Assembly (NCBI GenBank): GCA_964586595.1
Contig: CAZPHB010000013.1
Coordinates: 1-64,000, forward strand
DNA: 64,000 nt
Reading direction: 5' to 3'
Source: REEB481 sp964586595
Lineage (GTDB): Bacteria > Bacteroidota > Bacteroidia > NS11-12g > UBA955
The notes beneath the pieces were generated by a model. It was not told where the DNA came from. It did not search any database and was given only the letters and a program-made list of their open reading frames with translations. Position numbers and translations under genes: made by a program. Of this stretch, positions 43,422 through 51,260 are shown piece by piece (position 1 is the first letter of the stretch; every line of letters begins with the position of its first letter).

Positions 43422-45132
43422 AAAGTTTCTTATTGAGTTTAACGGCATCTCCCCCGGCCTTTAGTGCCTGCAGCCAGTATTTTTTTGCCTGTGTTTTTTG
43501 GTTCAGTTGATTGAAGGCGTCTCCCAGTGCTTCCAAAAGCTGCGGTTCTTTGGTTTCAGGAGTATTGAGTGCCAGCCAAACGTTGATTGCACCCTCTGGT
43601 TTATGTGCATAAAACAAAACCCAGCCCAGTATCAACTGCACTGCTTCTAAATCAGTACCCGGATTTGCCGCAGCCTCAAGTGCCCTTTGTTCCGCTTCAG
43701 CAGTCTTGCCCTGCAGGGCCAGTACATAGGCAAGCTGGGCCTCTGCCCAAGGTACTTCGGGCCATTGCAACAGGTTCGTGTTTGCCAGGCTGAAGGCTTC
43801 ATCCAATTTCCCCTGAGCACAAAGAATACGCTGCTGGAGCGCACTCAGCGCCAGGCGGTCGTTTCGTTCATAGGCGATGCCTGCGCCATAGCTTGCAGAT
43901 TCAAGGGCTACATCAAGCTTTTGCTGCTGAAAGGCAGCGTAAGCCACCCAATAATGTGCCACGGCACTGACGGGAAATAAAGAAACCATGTCAGCTGCGG
44001 TTTCAGACAAGTTCTTCCAGTCTGCTGTCCACTGCAAAGCACGATTAGTTTTTTCAAAAGCGCGGAAGGCAGTGCCTTCCTGAAGCAGCGCAACATTCCG
44101 AATCATCTGCAGGTAACAAGCCGCTGCCAGGCTGTCCATGTGTCGTTTTGAGGCCAGGTCCCCGCAATATTCCAGCACATGTACATCATCGGGATGAGCT
44201 TCTTGCAAGGCGTTGAGCACGCGGCTGGTGCTGTCTGGGGAAAGACGAACGTTTCTGCCCCACAGGGTCAGCAGTTGTTTCTTTCTGGCGAATTCCAGAT
44301 CGGTGCTTGCAGCCAAATGCTGTATGGCATCGTAGGTATTGCTTGTTTCGCCACGGTTCAGGCGGATGTTCAGCAGCAACAACTCGGCTTTGGCATTCGC
44401 AGGGTTTTGACTCAGAATAGCTGTGAGGAGCGGTACGGCGCGTTCGGGCATATTCGCATCCATGCATAATTCAGCCTCCCGGAAGGCGTAAGCCATTCTG
44501 TCGGGGTATTTTTCCCGCAGTTTCTTCATGGCTTCCACTGCTTCCACGTAGCGCCCTTCGGACTTCAGCAAGCGAATTTTTTCTTCCGTAGTATAAGGCC
44601 TGAGGCCAACTTGAGATTCTCGAAGTTCAATAAGCTGCAGCGCTTTGCCGCGATTGCCTGCGCGCAGCTGCAACCGCAAAGCTTCCTGAAACAGGGCGAA
44701 GCGATTGGGCGTTTCGCGCATGAGTTGTTCATAAACTTCTGCAGCCTGCGCATACAAACCCTGGGCTTCCATAATTTCGGCCTCCAGCTCGCGGTACCAG
44801 CGGTTCTGAGGATTCAGTTTCCGTGCTTTTTTGATGAAAAACAGGGCTTCGCTGTTGCGTTTTTCCCTGGCGTGGATGCTGGCTATTCGGTACAATACCG
44901 CATCGTTGTCGGGCCGTTCCCGCTCCAGGGCCATAAATGCGGCCAATCCCAGGTCGCCGGAGCCGTTTAAAAACTGTGCTTCTGCCTGCAGGTAGGCATT
45001 GGTAAAAGAAACTTCGGCACCGTCGGCTTGTATGGCTGCGCCGGCAGATGCTGTCTCAGGCTTTTTGAGGAGGCCACAGGATGTGCTCAGCGTGGCAATG
45101 ATGAGCGGCAATATGGCAGCGGCCGCCCTCAT
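43411..45132 (-). CDS. TPR-repeat lipoprotein
   Basis: A 573-aa lipoprotein (MRAAAAILPLIIATLSTSCG, lipobox STSC). The mature protein is a long array of tetratricopeptide-like helical hairpins: ALERERPDNDAVLYRIASIH, EALFFIKKARKLNPQNRWY, AAEVYEQLMRETPNRFALF, LTAILSQNPANAKAELLLL and others to the end. TPR arrays bind partner proteins; here a periplasmic scaffold role is likely. It sits between a nucleotidyltransferase gene (three bases apart) and the DUF4292 gene (overlapping), an order I recall as common in Bacteroidota. Partners unknown. Confidence 0.85.
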   Translation of the reverse strand: MRAAAAILPLIIATLSTSCGLLKKPETASAGAAIQADGAEVSFTNAYLQAEAQFLNGSGDLGLAAFMALERERPDNDAVLYRIASIHAREKRNSEALFFIKKARKLNPQNRWYRELEAEIMEAQGLYAQAAEVYEQLMRETPNRFALFQEALRLQLRAGNRGKALQLIELRESQVGLRPYTTEEKIRLLKSEGRYVEAVEAMKKLREKYPDRMAYAFREAELCMDANMPERAVPLLTAILSQNPANAKAELLLLNIRLNRGETSNTYDAIQHLAASTDLEFARKKQLLTLWGRNVRLSPDSTSRVLNALQEAHPDDVHVLEYCGDLASKRHMDSLAAACYLQMIRNVALLQEGTAFRAFEKTNRALQWTADWKNLSETAADMVSLFPVSAVAHYWVAYAAFQQQKLDVALESASYGAGIAYERNDRLALSALQQRILCAQGKLDEAFSLANTNLLQWPEVPWAEAQLAYVLALQGKTAEAEQRALEAAANPGTDLEAVQLILGWVLFYAHKPEGAINVWLALNTPETKEPQLLEALGDAFNQLNQKTQAKKYWLQALKAGGDAVKLNKKLYEP

Positions 45133-45135
45133 GGA

Positions 45136-46137
45136 TTAATGCTGGGTGGAATAATCCCCGATACTCAATTCGTGGCTGTTTCCATCAAGGCGCACATGGT
45201 TTCCGATGATGCTGTTGGTGCAAGTGAGGTTGCGGATGGTACTGTGACTCTGGATGATGCTGTTGTCCACCACACAATTTTCCAGTTCCGTATTGTCGCC
45301 AATGGAAACATACGGACCAATGCGGCTTCCTTTGATGCGCACGTTGGCTCCGATGAAACAGGGTTCGATGATTTCGGTACCACCGTTGTACTGGTTTTTA
45401 TCCACGGCAAAATGGTCCTTTCTGGTAGCCAGCAATCGTTGGTTGGTGAACACGGTTGCGTCTTTGTTGCCGCAGTCCCACCATTCTTCAACGGCACCGG
45501 GCGCAAAACGCAATCCTTTATTTTTCATGTTTTCCAGCGCATTGGTGAGCTGATACTCGCCTTTTTCGCGGATGTTGTTGTCGAGCAGGTAGCGCAATTC
45601 TTTCTTCAGGTTATCACCATCGCGGAAGTAGTAAATGCCGATGATGGCCAGATCGGAAACAAATTCCGCAGGCTTTTCCACAAAATCGGTGATGTTGTTT
45701 CCCTCGTCAATTTTCACCACTCCAAACATGCGCGGGTCTTCAACGCGATGCACCCAGATGATGCCATCGCGTGTTTTGTCGAGTTCAAAGTCGGCGCGAA
45801 ACAAGGTATCGGCAAAAGCCACAATCACTTCACCGTCCAGACATTCTTCGGCGCAAAGGACAGCGTGCGCGGTTCCCAAAGGTTCATCCTGGTAGAAAAT
45901 CTTTCCTTTGGCGCCAATGCTTTCGGCAACATCCAGGAGCTTTTGCTCTGTTTCTGCTCCGAAGTCGCCAATCACAAACGCTACTTCTTCAATACGGTCA
46001 CGGCATACACGGGCGATATCTTCAATCAACCAGTGTACAATGGGCTTTCCAGCTACCGGCAGTAAGGGTTTGGGAACGGTGAGGGTATGCGGACGCATGC
46101 GTTTTCCCATTCCCGCCATTGGCACTATTACCTTCAT
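45136..46137 (-). CDS. Sugar-phosphate nucleotidyltransferase (second paralog)
   Basis: A 333-aa NDP-sugar pyrophosphorylase. The N-terminus MKVIVPMAGMGKRMRPHT and VPKPLLPVAGKPIVHWLI are the nucleotide and metal binding landmarks; GTAHAVLCAEECLDGEVIVA and FADTLFRADFELD follow. The C-terminus has hexapeptide repeats (IIEPCFIGANVRI, GSRIGPYVSIGDNTELEN, NSIIGNHVRLDG). It resembles the protein encoded at 14629-15624 throughout, so the organism has two such enzymes. It lies in an envelope cluster with a flippase and EnvC, which points to lipid-linked or surface glycan precursors. Confidence 0.88.
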   Translation of the reverse strand: MKVIVPMAGMGKRMRPHTLTVPKPLLPVAGKPIVHWLIEDIARVCRDRIEEVAFVIGDFGAETEQKLLDVAESIGAKGKIFYQDEPLGTAHAVLCAEECLDGEVIVAFADTLFRADFELDKTRDGIIWVHRVEDPRMFGVVKIDEGNNITDFVEKPAEFVSDLAIIGIYYFRDGDNLKKELRYLLDNNIREKGEYQLTNALENMKNKGLRFAPGAVEEWWDCGNKDATVFTNQRLLATRKDHFAVDKNQYNGGTEIIEPCFIGANVRIKGSRIGPYVSIGDNTELENCVVDNSIIQSHSTIRNLTCTNSIIGNHVRLDGNSHELSIGDYSTQH

Positions 46138-46221
46138 AATTTGTTACTGCAAGATTAACCCTGCAAATAACGGGCTTTTAAGGTTAAGATACCTTAAACC
46201 CAGCCTTAAGTGTATGCTTTA

Positions 46222-46671
46222 CTAAACACCGGTGGAGCCGTAACCTCCTGAGCCTCTTTCGGTTGGGTCAAGGGTTTCTGCAAGGTTCCAGCGCACATGT
46301 TCATGTTTGGCCACTACAAGCTGAGCGATGCGGTCGCCGTTGGAAATGGCAAATGCCTCTTTCCCGTGGTTGATGAGCAATACTTTTACTTCTCCCCTGT
46401 AATCGCTGTCAATGGTTCCCGGGCTGTTCAGTACCGTTATTCCGTATTTCAGGGCGAGTCCGCTGCGCGGCCTGACCTGCGCTTCGAAGCCGGCAGGTAT
46501 TTCCAGAAACAATCCGGTGGGCACGAGCATGCGTGCGCCAGGTTCCAGTGTGCATGTTTCGGTTAAAAAGGCCAGCAGGTCCATCCCGGCTGCATGCGCT
46601 GTTTGCCGTTCAGGCAAAGGATTGCCGGAGCTGTTCACTACCTTGATGGTCAGTTGGGTTTCTTGTTCCAT
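46222..46671 (-). CDS. dut: dUTP diphosphatase
   Basis: A 149-aa trimeric dUTPase, which keeps uracil out of DNA and supplies dUMP. The family motifs are complete: AAGMDLLAFL, PTGLFLEIPAGFEAQVRPRS (motif 2 region), the uracil-binding GTIDSDYRGEVKVLLIN, GDRIAQLVV, and the flexible C-terminal RGSGGYGSTG arm that closes over the active site. Start at ATG 46671 (MEQETQLTIK) because residues before it are non-family. It overlaps the flippase gene by 22 bases. This placement of dut inside an envelope cluster is a synteny I recall in other Bacteroidota. Confidence 0.93.
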   Translation of the reverse strand: MEQETQLTIKVVNSSGNPLPERQTAHAAGMDLLAFLTETCTLEPGARMLVPTGLFLEIPAGFEAQVRPRSGLALKYGITVLNSPGTIDSDYRGEVKVLLINHGKEAFAISNGDRIAQLVVAKHEHVRWNLAETLDPTERGSGGYGSTGV

Positions 46672-48134
46672 AATTCTGTTTTTAACATGAGCAACAGGTA
46701 CACTGTGCCCATGGCCAATAATGTCAGCAACCATTTAGCGGGTTCCTCGCTCCGACTGATGTTCCAGAAATGCCACAGCAGATACAATACCACCGCAGTG
46801 CCTGCCGCCAACAGTGCAGAACCCTTTCGATAAGCCACCGGATAATACTTCTGTCCGAGGATATACGAAGCCAACATCATCAGCAGGTAAACGCCAAAGG
46901 TGGTCCAGGCGGAAGCCACAAATCCCCAGCGTGGAATGAACAGCAGGTTCAGCACAACGGTAAGCAGTGCCCCGCCCAGGGCTATACGCGCACCCATGCG
47001 GGTTTGTCCGGTGAGTTTATACCAGATGCTCAGGTTGTAATAAACACCCAGACACAGGTTGGCTGCCAGCAGGATGGGTACGATGGCCAATCCGCGTGGG
47101 TCCTCGAAATATGTTTCGTTGCGGATCAGCAAGGGTGCCAACACATCCAGCAACAAGAGGGTTGCAAGTGCCATTCCGCATACCACCCAAATGAATATGG
47201 ACATCACACGGGCGTAGGTTTCCTGCGGATTGTTTTCTTTGCTTCGGGCAAAGAAGAACGGCTCGGCAGCAAAACGGAATGCCTGAACGAAGATGGTGAG
47301 CACCATCGCCAGTTTGTAGAATGCGCCATAGATGCCCACCTGTGTATCGCCTTCCTGCGCAGGCAGCATGCTTTTCAACAGAATCCGATCCAAGGTTTCA
47401 TTCACCATTCCTGCCAATCCTACCCAAACCAGGGGTAAGGCATAGTGCAGCATCCGCAACAGCAACGCTCGGTCATAACTGCCAAAGGCCTGTTTCCATT
47501 GTGGCCACAAGAGGATGAACGTACACAGGCTGGCCAACAGGTTGGATAGGAAAATATAGGCAACCAGATGATCTGTCTGAGCGAATTCGGGGTTGACCCA
47601 GCCCAAGTCTGCCAGTTGCGGCAAGACAATGAGGAAGAATAGGTTCAGTCCTACGTTCACAAAAATGCCGGTAAGCCGGATGCCGGCAAAGCGTAAAGCT
47701 TGTTGCTTTTGTCTGAGCCAGGCAAACGGAAGGGCTGCCAGCGCATCTGCAGCCAGTATTCCTGCAAAGCAGCGGATGTAGAATGCATGACCAGGGTAGC
47801 CTATAAAACCAGCAATGGACTCTGCAAACAGCAAGGCGGGCAAGGTGAACAACAAGGTGCTGACCAGGATGGCACGAAATGCCGTGGCATAAGCACTTTG
47901 CTCCTTCCCTTCCTCGCGTGCGAAGCTGAAGAAGGCCGTTTCCATGCCGTATGTGTACAGCACAGCCAGAAACGAGGCATAGCTGAACATCACATTCACT
48001 ACTCCGTAATCCGAAACTTCGGCCAGCCGCGCCGTGTAAAGCGGCACGAGCAGGAAGTTGATGAACCTGCCGACCATGCTGCTCAAACCATAGATGGCGG
48101 TTTGCGATGCCAGTTGCCGGATGCCGGAAGCCAT
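46650..48134 (-). CDS. Polysaccharide flippase (Wzx/MATE-like)
   Basis: A 494-aa membrane protein with about 14 hydrophobic segments, of the oligosaccharide flippase family that turns lipid-linked sugar units across the inner membrane. It begins MASGIRQLASQTAIYGLSSM, then VGRFINFLLVPLYTARL and YGVVNVMFSYASFLAVLYTY, the usual first two helices. No other enzymatic motif. It is first in a minus-strand run (flippase, dut, nucleotidyltransferase, TPR, DUF4292, EnvC). Start at 48134; the extra N-terminal residues of the longer frame do not look like the family. Confidence 0.85.
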   Translation of the reverse strand: MASGIRQLASQTAIYGLSSMVGRFINFLLVPLYTARLAEVSDYGVVNVMFSYASFLAVLYTYGMETAFFSFAREEGKEQSAYATAFRAILVSTLLFTLPALLFAESIAGFIGYPGHAFYIRCFAGILAADALAALPFAWLRQKQQALRFAGIRLTGIFVNVGLNLFFLIVLPQLADLGWVNPEFAQTDHLVAYIFLSNLLASLCTFILLWPQWKQAFGSYDRALLLRMLHYALPLVWVGLAGMVNETLDRILLKSMLPAQEGDTQVGIYGAFYKLAMVLTIFVQAFRFAAEPFFFARSKENNPQETYARVMSIFIWVVCGMALATLLLLDVLAPLLIRNETYFEDPRGLAIVPILLAANLCLGVYYNLSIWYKLTGQTRMGARIALGGALLTVVLNLLFIPRWGFVASAWTTFGVYLLMMLASYILGQKYYPVAYRKGSALLAAGTAVVLYLLWHFWNISRSEEPAKWLLTLLAMGTVYLLLMLKTELWNKKPN

Positions 48135-48256
48135 GAAGGGCAAAACTACTTCACAGTGAACCTGAAAACCGAACAGATTGTAATCAGCGCAAAAAAACGA
48201 GTGCCTTGTTCCCAATCGGGGAACTCTTTGCTACCTTTCTGACATGTTTTTAGGTT

Positions 48257-48550
48257 ATGAGGATTATTGCAAAAAGTACTTTGAGATCTTTCTGGTTCAT
48301 ACACAAAGACTGTGAAGAAGCACTCAAGACATGGCACAAGGAAGCAACAGAATCACTCTGGAAAACGCCACAGGACGTGAAGAAAGCGTACCCTTCTGCA
48401 AGTATCATTGCTGATAACAGGGTTGTTTTCAACATCAAAGGGAATCACTATTGGCTTATTGTGAAAATAAATTACGACTTCTCCATTGTCTGGATAAGAT
48501 TTATAGGAACCCACGCCGCATACGATAAAATCAATGCCACCAACATTTAG
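48257..48550 (+). CDS. higB: HigB-type toxin (mRNA interferase)
   Basis: A 97-aa protein of the HigB (RelE superfamily) toxins that cleave mRNA on the ribosome. The landmarks are RIIAKSTLRSFW at the start, DCEEALKTWHKEATESLWKT in the middle, then the characteristic SASIIADNRVVFNIKGNHYW, LIVKINYDFSIVWIRFIGTH and AAYDKIN at the end. The gene order, toxin before antitoxin, is that of higBA. The antitoxin follows after four bases. Complete length. Confidence 0.9.
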   Translation: MRIIAKSTLRSFWFIHKDCEEALKTWHKEATESLWKTPQDVKKAYPSASIIADNRVVFNIKGNHYWLIVKINYDFSIVWIRFIGTHAAYDKINATNI

Positions 48551-48554
48551 AAAG

Positions 48555-48911
48555 ATGCAGTACAAGTTGATTAAAACCGAAGAAGCATATCAGGATGCAC
48601 TGAAGCGTCTGGAAGTGATTTTTGATGCCAGAAAGAATTCTGCGGATGCCGATGAACTGGAATTGCTCAGCCTGCTCATTGAAAAATACGAGCAGGAACA
48701 TTTCCCCATAGACCTTCCCGACCCCATTGAAGCCATTAAATTCCGGATGGAACAACTGGGACTAAGGCAAAAAGATCTGGCAGAAGTCATCGGGCTTAAA
48801 AGCAGGGTGAGCGAAGTATTGAACCGAAAACGAAAGCTCACGGTTGACATGATCAGGAAGTTGCATTCAGCCTTGGGCATTCCCACGGAAATACTCATCA
48901 GGGAATACTAA
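48555..48911 (+). CDS. higA: HigA-type antitoxin (Xre-family)
   Basis: A 118-aa antitoxin and autoregulator. The N-terminal half (to about 60) is helical (DALKRLEVIFDARKNSADAD, EKYEQEHFPI). The C-terminal half is an HTH_3 domain (MEQLGLRQKDLAEVIGLKSR, VSEVLNRKRKLTVDMIRKLH), which both binds the operator and is expected to neutralise HigB. Start at ATG 48555 (MQYKLIKTEE) follows the toxin stop by four bases; an ATG at 48534 would overlap the toxin. Autoregulation of the pair is the known mode in this family. Confidence 0.9.
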   Translation: MQYKLIKTEEAYQDALKRLEVIFDARKNSADADELELLSLLIEKYEQEHFPIDLPDPIEAIKFRMEQLGLRQKDLAEVIGLKSRVSEVLNRKRKLTVDMIRKLHSALGIPTEILIREY

Positions 48912-48976
48912 TCACAGCAGGCGCAATCGTGCTTCCGCATCAGCCACAACACCTACAATTTTAATAGTCAGTCAAA

Positions 48977-49005
48977 AAAAAGAGCGACCCGCGGGCCGCT
49001 CTTTT
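48977..49005. terminator. Intrinsic terminator between higA and the nuclease gene
   Basis: AAAAGAGCG pairs with CGCTCTTTT around ACCCGCGGGC, in which CCCGCGGG is itself palindromic. T-runs and A-runs on both sides make it fit for both convergent transcripts. Confidence 0.75.
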
Positions 49006-49026
49006 GTGCACTTGCTGTTTTGAATT

Positions 49027-51246
49027 TTATTCAACCACCAGTTTCTGGTAATTGCCTTCTGCTTCGCCTTCCAGGGTGAGCAGGTAAATGCCTTTGGCCC
49101 AGCCACGGCAGGGAATGCTGATCATGCCTTTGGCGCAGTTTTGTTCCAGCACCAGCCTTCCACCGCCATCGTAAATGCGGAGCTTGAGGTTGGCAGACGT
49201 GAAGGAATTTGCATCCAGGGTAAATACTTCGCGGGCTGGATTTGGCGCCAGCGCAGCTTCGCGGATGCTGATCTGCTGCACGGCTGAACCTTGTTCGGGT
49301 GCTTCACAGGGAATTCGTGGAGTGGCCGTGTAGGTCATGCTGCTGAAATCAATATAGCAGGCCCAGTCGGGGTTGTCCACGAAAGGATTCCTGTTCTTCT
49401 GCAAATCGGCAACCATTTCATGGCGTGCAATTTCAAAGTTTGTTGGCGGATACATGCGGTTCCAGCGCTTCAGAATCCACTGATTCTGACGGTTCAGTGC
49501 CTGATCCAAAGGCGATGGAATGCTGAATACGGCACCGCTGCGGTTGTATGTTGCGCAAATGTAGAACATGGCACGGGCGGCAAACCCTTTGGCTTCATCG
49601 CGTGGTTCATAAGCGGGATTTCCGCTGCTGTCCAAACCAAAGGCCCCATCGCGGAAACGCACCACCACACTCTTCAGCTCATTCAAAGGGAAGTTGCTGC
49701 GCACAGCATTCACGCTGTCCTGATGCACAGGTACCAGAATGTGCAGGTCGCTGTAGTTTGCGGAGTCTTGGTTGGAAATGCCCATCCAGCTGTATGGATA
49801 CACGTGCTCGCGGCTAAAGGGCGTACCGGGTGTCCATTGCAAAGGAGGATTGTAAACGCCTTTGAATCCACTGTAGTGACAGGTCAACACACGACGACCA
49901 CCGGTGGTATCGTATCCGTGCATGTAATCACCAAATACCGGCGCATAGTTGCTGTAGAAAATCTGTGTATGCGGACGAATCAATGAGCGCAGGTCTCTGG
50001 GGAAACTGCTCTTATTCACATCGATATTGCTGTAATAACCTGCCGGCGTTTTGCCTGGCGTGGTTTGGTTGCCAACGGAATTGCTGCTGTTGTAGTTTTC
50101 AAAACCTTCGCGGCCATTGAATCCAAAAACGGCAACATGATAGTCGGTGCCGGCCACCACCTGATCCAGAAGGAAGCTGCCGGGAGCGCCGATATAGGCC
50201 ACCCGCGCACCGCCAATCCACATGCCTTTATCGTATGAAACTCCATCTACAGGCGCGCTGCTTACCGGAGCACCTTTGAGCACCAACACAATGAAACGCT
50301 CTGCATTGCTGCTTCCGGCGCTTATGGTTGCACGCACTTTATAGGCGGTAACCTGGTCAAAGGTAACCGCGGCAGGTGTGCCCGTAGGTTCTGTGGCTAA
50401 GGCGCCATTCACGCCATAAACACGGATGACAAAAGTGCCATTGTCGGGATCATCGCTCTTCAGCACCAAGCTGGACTTCTTAGAGCCTAAAGGAGCTGAA
50501 GGCTGGAAATTGATGGTGAACGTAGAATCTGCACCTGGTGCTACGAAGGCCGCACCGGTTAAGCTAAAATTGGAAGAATCACCGCCGGAGCTGGACAGTT
50601 CGCTGATGTTTAGTGTTTTTACATTGCTGCGGTTGCGCACGCTGAGGCTCGTTTTGGCCGTGTTGCCAATAAAAATCTCTGCACCGTTCAACAGTTGTTT
50701 GCCGTTGAGAAACACATTGATTTCCGGATTATCGGTAGGAATGGCCGCGTCCACCTTCACATCGTCCAAAGCCACGTTGTAGCCGCTTTGCTTGGTTTTG
50801 AAATGCCAGCGCACGTAGCGTGTAGTGCTTTGCGCCATAAAACTGTCCCTGGTCATGGAAGCAGCCATCAGCGTGGTATAGGTTTTCGCCACAGTCCAGT
50901 TGATGCTGTCGGAACTTTCTTCCACGGTAAACGTACCGTTAAACGGCCCGGGAGTGCCTGTGTAGCGCACATACCAGCTTACGTTTCCGGGTTTGGTGGC
51001 AAAGCGCACACCAACGTGTTCGCCGGTTCCGTCGAGGCGGCAGCTCAGCGGTGCCGAAAAGTAGTTTGCGCTGGTGGTGTAGGTTTCTGCAGCGGGATTG
51101 GCGCTGAGTGCTTTCCACCATCCTGCCGGAGGTGTGGTGATGTTGGTAAAATCCCAAAATGCGGGCAGGGTTGCCTGGCCGTAGCTTTTGGTGGATGCCA
51201 ACATCAGCATCACAGCCAGTGTAGCAAATTTTATGATGTTCTTCAT
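49027..51246 (-). CDS. Secreted endonuclease I with T9SS sorting domain
   Basis: A 739-aa secreted nuclease. Signal peptide MKNIIKFATLAVMLMLASTK; residues about 25-180 look like a carbohydrate- or ligand-binding jelly roll (VEESSDSINWTVAKTYT); 185-290 an Ig-like choice-of-anchor domain (DSTFTINFQPSAPLGSKKSS). The endonuclease I domain (about 410-650) has GYYSNIDVN, the catalytic His in FSREHVYPYSWMG, and DLHILVPVHQDSVNAVRSNF, the beta-beta-alpha metal finger that cuts DNA and RNA. The last ~75 residues are a T9SS sorting domain (LAPNPAREVFTLDA, WAKGIYLLTL). It follows a TonB receptor gene by 14 bases. Confidence 0.9.
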   Translation of the reverse strand: MKNIIKFATLAVMLMLASTKSYGQATLPAFWDFTNITTPPAGWWKALSANPAAETYTTSANYFSAPLSCRLDGTGEHVGVRFATKPGNVSWYVRYTGTPGPFNGTFTVEESSDSINWTVAKTYTTLMAASMTRDSFMAQSTTRYVRWHFKTKQSGYNVALDDVKVDAAIPTDNPEINVFLNGKQLLNGAEIFIGNTAKTSLSVRNRSNVKTLNISELSSSGGDSSNFSLTGAAFVAPGADSTFTINFQPSAPLGSKKSSLVLKSDDPDNGTFVIRVYGVNGALATEPTGTPAAVTFDQVTAYKVRATISAGSSNAERFIVLVLKGAPVSSAPVDGVSYDKGMWIGGARVAYIGAPGSFLLDQVVAGTDYHVAVFGFNGREGFENYNSSNSVGNQTTPGKTPAGYYSNIDVNKSSFPRDLRSLIRPHTQIFYSNYAPVFGDYMHGYDTTGGRRVLTCHYSGFKGVYNPPLQWTPGTPFSREHVYPYSWMGISNQDSANYSDLHILVPVHQDSVNAVRSNFPLNELKSVVVRFRDGAFGLDSSGNPAYEPRDEAKGFAARAMFYICATYNRSGAVFSIPSPLDQALNRQNQWILKRWNRMYPPTNFEIARHEMVADLQKNRNPFVDNPDWACYIDFSSMTYTATPRIPCEAPEQGSAVQQISIREAALAPNPAREVFTLDANSFTSANLKLRIYDGGGRLVLEQNCAKGMISIPCRGWAKGIYLLTLEGEAEGNYQKLVVE

Positions 51247-51260
51247 GATTTCCTGATGGT

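Noticed and set aside
45028..46065. 345-codon open frame antisense to the nucleotidyltransferase
   Set aside because: Shadow frame of a gene with clear motifs on the minus strand.
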